DNA from: Bacteroidales bacterium UBA4912
GTDB lineage: Bacteria; Bacteroidota; Bacteroidia; Bacteroidales; Dysgonomonadaceae
DNA length: 5,754 nt
Reading direction: 5' to 3'
Assembly: GCA_002398875.1 (NCBI GenBank)
Contig: DHCC01000005.1
Coordinates: forward strand, 8,251 to 14,004
This document shows, one piece after another, positions 1 through 5,187 of this stretch (positions are counted from its first letter, which is position 1; the number at the start of each line of letters is the position of its first letter). The translations under genes and the position numbers were made by a program. A model generated the notes under the pieces. It did not search any database. It was given only the letters and a program-made list of their open reading frames with translations, and had not been told where the DNA came from.

Positions 1-293
1 ACACGTCCCTTGCAATAGTTGAATGCTTCTTTTGAACATGGGCGGTTGATTGTGCCATCCCACCATAGTGTGTCTTTTGTTACGTCATCCTTTACAAAGT
101 ATTTGTCTTTTGGAGAACGACCGGTGAATTTACCTGTGTAAACAGCAGTAGCACCACTCTTTGTTAACTTAGCTTTTTCGAAACCTTCATTTGCAGGATT
201 CATCTCATCTTGAAAGAGAGTCTCGTAGGTGGGATTATGAACGATTTCAAAATCTCCCACAATTCCGTACTTGCTTAAATCTAAATTTGCCAT
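1..293 (-). CDS. pckA: Phosphoenolpyruvate carboxykinase (ATP), N-terminal part; gene continues past the left edge
   Basis: The enzyme interconverts oxaloacetate plus ATP with phosphoenolpyruvate, CO2 and ADP in the cytosol. In anaerobic Bacteroidota it commonly runs in the CO2-fixing direction that feeds succinate and fumarate formation. Only the first 97 residues are visible. They begin MANLDLSKYGIVGDFEIVHN and contain the family signature TGKFTGRSPKDKYFVKDD at about residues 53-70. R59 in GRSPKDK corresponds to the substrate-binding arginine of the family (Arg65 in E. coli). WWDG (77-80) matches the conserved WW that follows this segment. The ATG at 291-293 is the natural start, since the family begins at this point and a promoter lies about 70 nt upstream. 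There is no strong Shine-Dalgarno sequence. The nucleotide-binding loop, metal ligands and C-terminus lie outside the window. The gene is divergent from upp. Identification is firm; completeness of the gene cannot be judged. Confidence 0.95.
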   Translation of the reverse strand, partial: MANLDLSKYGIVGDFEIVHNPTYETLFQDEMNPANEGFEKAKLTKSGATAVYTGKFTGRSPKDKYFVKDDVTKDTLWWDGTINRPCSKEAFNYCKGR

Positions 294-364
294 CTTAATA
301 ATTTGGGTTTAATGTTTATGATCGTATAAAACTTGTTTGCGCTTTAAAACCTGAAACAACAGTA

Positions 365-395
365 CAAAAATATACAAATTATTTTATTCTGAAAA
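365..395 (-). promoter_or_regulatory. Bacteroidota-type promoter for pckA
   Basis: Read on the minus strand, TATTTTTG (plus positions 365-372) matches the TAnnTTTG -7 box exactly. A TTTTC element (391-395) lies 18 nt upstream and is a partial match to the -33 TTTG box. The predicted transcript would start near position 358-361, giving a leader of about 65-70 nt before the pckA ATG. The -7 box is convincing and the -33 box is weak, which would fit a promoter that depends on an activator. A perfect palindrome begins 3 bp beyond the -33 element. Confidence 0.6.
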
Positions 396-397
396 GG

Positions 398-421
398 AAT
401 TAAAGAAATATTTCTTTAATT
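398..421. promoter_or_regulatory. Perfect 24-bp palindrome, candidate operator between pckA and upp
   Basis: The half-site AATTAAAGAAAT (398-409) is followed directly by its exact reverse complement (410-421), with no spacer and no mismatch. The symmetry breaks at 397/422. It lies just upstream of the -33 element of the pckA promoter, where a dimeric transcription activator would bind, and about 50 bp upstream of the upp -33 region. With no loop and almost no G+C, it is a poor terminator. Binding by a regulator is an inference; the symmetry itself is directly visible. Confidence 0.5.
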
Positions 422-473
422 GATGGTTTTTTCTTCTCCGAACCTCTAATTCAACAAAAAAACGGTGTAATTG

Positions 474-504
474 TTTAGATAAAGGTTGAAAAATTGTACC
501 TTTG
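474..504 (+). promoter_or_regulatory. Bacteroidota-type promoter for upp
   Basis: TACCTTTG at 497-504 is an exact TAnnTTTG -7 box. TTTA at 474-477 sits 19 nt upstream and matches three of the four bases of the -33 TTTG box. Transcription would start about 4-8 nt after the box, near 508-512. That leaves a short leader of about 16-20 nt before the ATG at 528. The same -7 octamer occurs at the lipoprotein promoter (2353-2360). Confidence 0.65.
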
Positions 505-506
505 TT

Positions 507-551
507 CTCCGAAAAATATATATTCCTATGCAAATAATTAACTTTTCGGAG
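507..551 (+). promoter_or_regulatory. 9-bp inverted repeat enclosing the upp start codon (possible mRNA hairpin)
   Basis: CTCCGAAAA (507-515) in the leader is the exact reverse complement of TTTTCGGAG (543-551) in codons 6-8 of upp. Folding would place the ATG (528-530) in a 27-nt loop. The left arm overlaps the predicted transcription start, so how much of the stem exists in RNA depends on the exact start. A further CTCCGAA copy lies at 436-442. A regulatory role is only inferred. Confidence 0.35.
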
Positions 552-1187
552 CAAAATTCGCTAATCAGTCTCTATCTTCGCGAAATAAGAGATATAACTA
601 TCCAGAACGACAGGCTTCGTTTTCGCAGAAATATTGAGAGGATTGGTGAAATAATGGCTTATGAAATCAGTAAGCTGTTGGCCTATAAAACAATACATGT
701 TAACACTCCACTTGATGTTGCAGAAGCAAATATCCCGGATGAGGAAATAGTGATAGCTACAATTCTGAGAGCGGGTCTGCCTTTTCATCACGGTATGCTT
801 AATTATTTCGATGGTGCTGAAAATGCATTTGTTTCGGCATACAGAAAATATAAAGAGACAGGTCATCAGACATTTGATATTCATATAGAATATATAGCTT
901 CACCTTCAATTGAAGGGAAAACATTAATTCTTACTGACCCGATGCTTGCAACCGGGAGCAGTATGGAACTTACGTACAGAGCTTTGCTGACAAAAGGAAT
1001 TCCCTCTAAAATTCATGTGGCAACAATTATTGCAAGTCAGCAGGCTATTGACTATTGCAAAGAGCATTTCCCTGAAGAGAAAACTACTATCTGGGCAGCA
1101 GCAATTGATCCGGGACTTAACGAATCCTCATATATCGTTCCGGGAATTGGTGATGCAGGTGATCTGGCTTATGGAGAGAAAATATAG
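528..1187 (+). CDS. upp: Uracil phosphoribosyltransferase
   Basis: This cytosolic enzyme of pyrimidine salvage converts uracil and PRPP to UMP and pyrophosphate. The 219-residue product is close to the usual length of about 208-215. The family landmarks are in order: ILRAGLPFHHGML (79-91), the PRPP-binding loop DPMLATGSSM (137-146), and the uracil-binding C-terminal segment IDPGLNESSYIVPGIGDAGD (193-212). The second glycine of the common ATGGS loop is serine here, a small change that need not affect function. A longer frame opens at a TTG at 486, but that codon lies upstream of the -7 box at 497-504. The ATG at 528 is therefore the start, and it gives a typical N-terminus. No strong ribosome-binding site is visible. 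The gene is divergent from pckA, convergent with the glycosyltransferase, and appears monocistronic. Confidence 0.96.
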   Translation: MQIINFSEQNSLISLYLREIRDITIQNDRLRFRRNIERIGEIMAYEISKLLAYKTIHVNTPLDVAEANIPDEEIVIATILRAGLPFHHGMLNYFDGAENAFVSAYRKYKETGHQTFDIHIEYIASPSIEGKTLILTDPMLATGSSMELTYRALLTKGIPSKIHVATIIASQQAIDYCKEHFPEEKTTIWAAAIDPGLNESSYIVPGIGDAGDLAYGEKI

Positions 1188-1233
1188 TGAACAAGATTTT
1201 CAGAGATAACTTAAGTGATATTATCCATAGGAT
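1188..1233. other. Short convergent gap between upp and the glycosyltransferase gene; no clear terminator
   Basis: Only 46 bp separate the two convergent stop codons. The best local stem is ATCC/GGAT with a 3-nt loop (1223-1233), followed about 10 nt later by a T-rich stretch (1243-1250) already inside the opposing gene. Four base pairs are too few for a confident intrinsic terminator, so read-through or overlapping 3' ends are possible. Confidence 0.4.
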
Positions 1234-2223
1234 TTACTTGTAGAATTTTTTCTCAAATGCTTTGAATTCCCCTTTTTTAAGAATTAGTCGTCTCCAAACG
1301 GCTGATAGAAATCCTGTTCCGTAACCGATGAGCTGAATCCACGACGCTGCAATACTGTAAAGGGCTACACTGATTGATTTGTTTATTAATAATGAGTCAA
1401 TAAAAACAATTAGAGAGTAGGCTAAAGGGAGCAAAAGCAGGAGAGGGTAAAAAAGAGACAATATTAATACAGAGGCCATGCCAATTACAAAGCAGGCAGG
1501 TAAAGTATGAACCAGTTTTAGTGAACCCGGGTGTAAAAGGTGCAGATTAATTCTGGCTATACCCGAATTATATACTTGCTTGAAAAACTGACGGAAGGTT
1601 GACCTTCTTTTGTGATAAACAAAAGCATCAGTAATTAGTGCTGTTTTATATCCTGCATTTAACAAACGCAGACTGAAATCAATATCTTCCCCAAATCTCA
1701 TTTTGCCATATCCCTCTATTGAATTAAAAGCTTTTTTCGTTACACCGAGGTTGAAGCTTCTGGGATGGAATTTGTCCATTGATTTTTTACTCCCTCTTAT
1801 TCCACCTGTAGTGAAAAAAGAGGTCATAGAATAATTAATTGCTTTTTGTGTGGTTGAGAAGCTTGGTAAAGCAGCATCAGGACCGCCATACGCATCTGTT
1901 TTACTATTAGATAGGTGTGTAGCTACGTTTTCGAGATAATGTTCTGGAATAATACAATCTGAGTCAAAGAAGATCAACCAGTCATATTGTGCTTGTTCGG
2001 CTCCTGCATTTCTGCTTAGACCGGGACCTGAATTGGGCTTTTCTAAATAGTTTATTGATAGTCTGTCATAATATTTACTGACAACTTTATCACTTTTAAG
2101 TTCAGAGCCATCCTCCACAATTATAACTTCGAAGTGATGATAAGTCTGCTTACAGAGACTCAAAAGAAGTTCATCCAATTCATCGGGGCGATTGTAAACA
2201 GGAATTATAATCGAGAAATACAT
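1234..2223 (-). CDS. Family 2 glycosyltransferase with C-terminal membrane segments
   Basis: The protein is predicted to transfer a sugar from a nucleotide-sugar donor to an acceptor at the inner face of the cytoplasmic membrane, probably for an envelope glycan, lipid or exopolysaccharide. Of 329 residues, 1-220 form a GT-A domain. It starts FSIIIPVYNRPDEL (3-16), with VEDGS (36-40) in the nucleotide-binding region, NSGPGLSRNAGAEQA (74-88), the metal-binding DxD as FFDSD (85-89 region, D87 and D89), and FGEDIDFSLRL (177-187) with the likely catalytic-base E179/D180. R206/R207 and FRQFFKQVYNSGIAR follow. Residues about 245-285 and 291-312 are strongly hydrophobic and suggest two to four membrane passes. 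A basic tail ends in KKFYK. A TTG start at 2241 is rejected because it sits at the promoter's downstream edge; the ATG at 2223 begins directly with the first beta-strand. It lies alone, outside any visible polysaccharide cluster, so donor and acceptor are unknown. Confidence 0.88.
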   Translation of the reverse strand: MYFSIIIPVYNRPDELDELLLSLCKQTYHHFEVIIVEDGSELKSDKVVSKYYDRLSINYLEKPNSGPGLSRNAGAEQAQYDWLIFFDSDCIIPEHYLENVATHLSNSKTDAYGGPDAALPSFSTTQKAINYSMTSFFTTGGIRGSKKSMDKFHPRSFNLGVTKKAFNSIEGYGKMRFGEDIDFSLRLLNAGYKTALITDAFVYHKRRSTFRQFFKQVYNSGIARINLHLLHPGSLKLVHTLPACFVIGMASVLILSLFYPLLLLLPLAYSLIVFIDSLLINKSISVALYSIAASWIQLIGYGTGFLSAVWRRLILKKGEFKAFEKKFYK

Positions 2224-2243
2224 AAGATGTTTTTTTAACAATG

Positions 2244-2273
2244 CAAAGCTAACTATTTTCTTATGTTCTTCAA
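2244..2273 (-). promoter_or_regulatory. Bacteroidota-type promoter for the glycosyltransferase gene
   Basis: On the minus strand TAGCTTTG (plus 2244-2251) is an exact TAnnTTTG -7 box, and TTG (plus 2271-2273) lies exactly 19 nt upstream as the -33 element. Transcription would begin near 2237-2240, about 15 nt before the ATG at 2223, so the leader is very short. This placement argues against the upstream TTG codon at 2241 as the translation start. Confidence 0.65.
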
Positions 2274-2329
2274 TAATTTAACAGGATTGAAAGAGTAAAA
2301 TAAAAAACAAATAAAAAATTGTGAAAAAC

Positions 2330-2360
2330 TTTGAATATTTGAGAGAATATAATACCTTTG
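2330..2360 (+). promoter_or_regulatory. Bacteroidota-type promoter for the lipoprotein-yifB unit
   Basis: TTTG (2330-2333), a 19-nt spacer and TACCTTTG (2353-2360) match the -33/-7 consensus at every specified base. This is the best promoter in the window. Transcription would start near 2364-2368, about 40-45 nt ahead of the ATG at 2409. An A-rich tract (about 2291-2320) lies upstream and could help promoter activity for both divergent genes; that role is inferred. Confidence 0.75.
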
Positions 2361-2408
2361 CAGCTTACAAAAATTTTGATTGAAAAATTACGAAACAGGA
2401 AAAGAAAA

Positions 2409-3527
2409 ATGTCTAAACTCTGTGTCAGCATAATTATTTGTATCTCAATGCTTTTTGCAATATCGTGCAGTAAGGGTGATGAGACAGTCATAAAAGGAAA
2501 AATTTCTAATATTGACTATCCATATCTTCTTGCTACATACCTATCATCTGACACGCTTGTGATTGATACAATTCCGGTAAATAATAAAGGTGGTTTTTCA
2601 TATAATGTAAATATTGATACGTTAACTACTTTCTCTCTTTACATGAATAATTATGAGAGTGCTGCCATAGTTTTCGCTGATAAAGGTCAGAAACTGAAAG
2701 TTAACGGTGATGCTTTGCTTCCTGATTTAATAAGGGTAAATGGAAATGAAATAAACGATGATCTTACAACATTCAAGAGTCTAAATCAGGATCTGTTAAA
2801 GCAACGTGGGCAATTGATTATTAATTTGAATAAAGATCGTGTATCGGATACCGCGAATGTGAATTCACTGTCCATAAATGATGATGTTGCCAACCTGAAT
2901 CTTCTGAATCATGAGTTAACTTTAAAAGCTGAAGAGTTTATAAAAGAGAATCCTACAAAGATATCCAGCCTAATCCTTATTAGTAACTTCTTTATGAACA
3001 GCGACTCTCCCCAGGCACTTGAAAGAGTTTTGGGGTATATGCAGGGAGATGTTAAACAGTCAAGGATAGCAAACCGGTTGTATTCTTATTCCGAAAAGCT
3101 GAATCGTACTGCCGAAGGTGCTCAACTTCCCTATTTTCAGTTAAAAGATTATGAGGGTGATACTATAAGTTCTTATGATTACAAAGGGAAATATCTGCTT
3201 CTTTCATTTATATCTACTTCAGGAGTTGAGTCGCGTGAGACTATTGATCTACTCAAAAATGAGTATGAGCAGTTGAACAGCGACAGTGTTCAGTTTGTTT
3301 CCGTTTATATTGATTCTGATATTTATCCTATAGATTACCCCTCTCACGATTCAGTAACCTGGACCATAATACCTGAAAAAAGAAGCTGGGGATCAGATAT
3401 TGTAGATCTGTTAAATGTTCAGTATATACCATTTAACATACTTGTCCGTCCTGATGGAACAATAATGGAGAGGAATGTTCCCGCACAGGAAGTGGCAGAA
3501 GTGGTCAGGAAATCGATTGATAATTAA
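2409..3527 (+). CDS. Lipoprotein with DUF4369 domain and cysteine-less thioredoxin-like domain
   Basis: An envelope lipoprotein of 372 residues. The signal peptide is MSKLCVSIIICISMLFAISC, with C20 as the lipidation site in an AISC lipobox that deviates slightly from the LxGC consensus. SKGDE after C20 is charged, reminiscent of Bacteroidota surface-export signals, so outer-surface placement is possible. Residues about 26-110 resemble DUF4369 (VIKGKISN, DTIPVNNKGGFSY, FADKGQKLKVNG). About 115-235 are probably helical. Residues 245-372 have the TlpA/AhpC-TSA thioredoxin-like fold: LPYFQLKDYEGDTISSYDYKG, KYLLLSF, the cis-proline region YIPFNILV with P351, then RPDGTI. Where the family has WCxxC this protein reads STSGVES (269-275), with G272 and S275 in the cysteine positions. 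The mature protein has no cysteine except C20, so thiol-disulfide exchange is excluded and a binding or structural role is more likely. A TTG start at 2358 lies inside the -7 box; AGGA (2397-2400) precedes the chosen ATG. yifB follows after 34 nt. Confidence 0.88.
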   Translation: MSKLCVSIIICISMLFAISCSKGDETVIKGKISNIDYPYLLATYLSSDTLVIDTIPVNNKGGFSYNVNIDTLTTFSLYMNNYESAAIVFADKGQKLKVNGDALLPDLIRVNGNEINDDLTTFKSLNQDLLKQRGQLIINLNKDRVSDTANVNSLSINDDVANLNLLNHELTLKAEEFIKENPTKISSLILISNFFMNSDSPQALERVLGYMQGDVKQSRIANRLYSYSEKLNRTAEGAQLPYFQLKDYEGDTISSYDYKGKYLLLSFISTSGVESRETIDLLKNEYEQLNSDSVQFVSVYIDSDIYPIDYPSHDSVTWTIIPEKRSWGSDIVDLLNVQYIPFNILVRPDGTIMERNVPAQEVAEVVRKSIDN

Positions 3528-3561
3528 ACAATAATATATTAAATAAGATAAACTGTAACAG

Positions 3562-5103
3562 ATGCTGGTCAAAGTATTTGGGGCAGCTGTTCAAGGGATA
3601 GACGCAACTCTAATCACTATTGAAGTAAACTGCTCCAGAGGTATCCGGTTTCTCCTTGTTGGGTTACCGGATACTTCAGTAAAAGAGAGTCACGAACGTA
3701 TTGTTTCAGCTCTTGAGGTAAACGGACTGAAGTTCCCACGTAAACAGATTGTTATTAACATGGCACCTGCCGATATCCGAAAAGAGGGTTCTGCTTATGA
3801 CCTTCCGCTGGCTATAGGAGTCCTTGCTGCTTCCGAATCTGTGAAAACTGATAAGCTGTGTGATTATTTAATTATGGGTGAACTGTCGCTTGATGGTACA
3901 ATTCTGCCATTAAGAGGCGCACTGCCAATAGCAATAATGGCAAAGGAGAATGGCTTTAAAGGATTAATACTTCCTCTGCAAAATGCAAAAGAGGCTGCTG
4001 TGGTAGAAGGTCTTGATGTGTATGGTGTAAGCAATATTCTTGAAGTGGTTGACTTCTTCAATGATGTCAAACTGCCTGAAATTACAAGAGTTGACCTTGA
4101 CAAGGAATTCAGAAACAATATTTCAAATTACGAACTTGACTTTTCTGATGTTAAAGGACAGGAGAATGTTAAACGCGCAATTGAAGTGGCAGCTGCGGGT
4201 GGACATAATATTATAATGGTTGGTCCTCCGGGTTCTGGTAAATCTATGATGGCTAAGAGGGTTCCTTCAATACTCCCGCCGTTTACAATCGATGAGGCAC
4301 TTGAGACAACTAAAATACACAGTGTAGCAGGCAGAACAGATTTAAATTCCTCGCTTATGTTTACACGCCCGTTTCAAACGCCACATCACTCTATCAGTAA
4401 TGTTGCTATGGTTGGAGGTGGTGCTTCTCCTCAGCCAGGTGAGATAAGTCTGGCACACAACGGTGTACTGTTTCTGGATGAGCTGCCTGAATTCAACAGG
4501 AGCGTTCTTGAGGTATTGCGTCAGCCTTTGGAGGACAGAGAGATAACTATTTCCAGATCAAAATACAGCGTTAAATATCCTGCCGGGTTTATGCTTGTTG
4601 CAGCAATGAATCCTTGCCCTTGTGGCTACCACAACCATCCTGACAGGGAGTGTGTATGTTCAAGTGGATCTGTACTGAAGTACCTTAATAAAATATCCGG
4701 TCCTCTACTTGACAGAATAGATATACAGATTGAGATTGTACCTGTACCATTCGATAAAATATCAAGCAAAGCTGCTTCTGAAAAGAGTGAGGATATCAGA
4801 AACAGAGTAATTAAAGCGCGTGAGATACAGAAACAAAGATTCAGAAAAGTGAAGGGTGTTCACTGTAATGCTCAGATGACGAGCAGGATGCTTCATCGAT
4901 TTGCTGAGCCTGATCCGGCAGGGTTGAAGCTTTTGAAAGCTGCCATGGAACGACGTTCTCTTTCAGCAAGGGCATACGATAGAATACTTAAAGTTTCGCG
5001 TACAATTGCTGATATAGATCAAAGCGAAAACATAAAATCTATTCATCTTGCAGAAGCAATAAATTATAGGAATCTTGACAGTGAAAACTGGGCATACAGG
5101 TAA
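3562..5103 (+). CDS. YifB/ComM family Mg-chelatase-like AAA+ ATPase
   Basis: A cytosolic AAA+ ATPase of 513 residues, the usual full length for the family. The studied homologue ComM is a hexameric helicase that promotes branch migration during integration of DNA taken up by natural transformation; that role here is inferred by family. Residues 1-170 are the N-terminal ChlI/Lon-protease-like domain (VKVFGAAVQGIDA, VGLPDTSVKESHERIVSAL, NMAPADIRKEGSAYDLPLA). The AAA+ core has Walker A GPPGSGKS (221-228), Walker B VLFLDELPEF (302-311) and sensor 1 AAMNPCPCG (347-355). A CxC-x9-CxC set (C352, C354, C364, C366) could bind zinc. GPLLDRIDIQIEI (390-402) follows, and the C-terminal domain carries SARAYDRILKVSRTIADI (478-495). 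All key residues are present. The ATG at 3562 gives a canonical N-terminus; no Shine-Dalgarno is seen. The 34-nt gap to the lipoprotein gene has no TAnnTTTG box, so co-transcription is likely. It is not magnesium chelatase despite the domain name. Confidence 0.95.
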   Translation: MLVKVFGAAVQGIDATLITIEVNCSRGIRFLLVGLPDTSVKESHERIVSALEVNGLKFPRKQIVINMAPADIRKEGSAYDLPLAIGVLAASESVKTDKLCDYLIMGELSLDGTILPLRGALPIAIMAKENGFKGLILPLQNAKEAAVVEGLDVYGVSNILEVVDFFNDVKLPEITRVDLDKEFRNNISNYELDFSDVKGQENVKRAIEVAAAGGHNIIMVGPPGSGKSMMAKRVPSILPPFTIDEALETTKIHSVAGRTDLNSSLMFTRPFQTPHHSISNVAMVGGGASPQPGEISLAHNGVLFLDELPEFNRSVLEVLRQPLEDREITISRSKYSVKYPAGFMLVAAMNPCPCGYHNHPDRECVCSSGSVLKYLNKISGPLLDRIDIQIEIVPVPFDKISSKAASEKSEDIRNRVIKAREIQKQRFRKVKGVHCNAQMTSRMLHRFAEPDPAGLKLLKAAMERRSLSARAYDRILKVSRTIADIDQSENIKSIHLAEAINYRNLDSENWAYR

Positions 5104-5187
5104 TACAAGTTTTTCTCAGGATTATTACTTTCTTTAGCGAAAAAATACTATAACGTGGTAATATATTATTAATGTATGGCTGTATAA
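5104..5187. other. Convergent gap between yifB and the M15 peptidase gene; no clear terminator
   Basis: The 84-bp gap is AT-rich. It contains a T-rich stretch just after the yifB stop (5110-5115), an A-run (5140-5145) that would be a T-run in the opposing transcript, and a 10-bp AT palindrome TAATATATTA (5159-5168). GATTAT (5120-5125) can pair with ATAATC (5184-5189), but only across a 58-nt loop. None of these forms a convincing GC-rich stem followed by a T-tract. Confidence 0.4.

Noticed and set aside
561..884. A 107-codon open frame on the minus strand opposite upp
   Set aside because: It is antisense to a strongly conserved upp segment, has no promoter or family resemblance, and is rich in Cys/Ile/Phe as expected for a shadow frame.
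1015..1209. A 64-codon plus-strand frame overlapping the end of upp
   Set aside because: It is a different frame of the conserved upp 3' end, with no independent start signals or recognisable motif.
2368..2378. Small AT palindrome CAAAAATTTTG in the lipoprotein leader
   Set aside because: Only five pairs of mostly A-T with no loop; expected by chance in such AT-rich sequence.
2270..2491. A 73-codon minus-strand frame across the second divergent promoter region
   Set aside because: It covers the lipoprotein promoter and signal peptide in antisense; its hydrophobic look follows from the AT-rich sequence and the signal peptide codons.
3864..4118. An 84-codon minus-strand frame inside yifB
   Set aside because: It is antisense to a conserved region of YifB, with no supporting signals.
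4612..4662. Cysteine cluster in YifB as a possible unusual insertion
   Set aside because: The CxC-x9-CxC arrangement after the AAMNPCPCG motif is normal for the YifB/ComM family.
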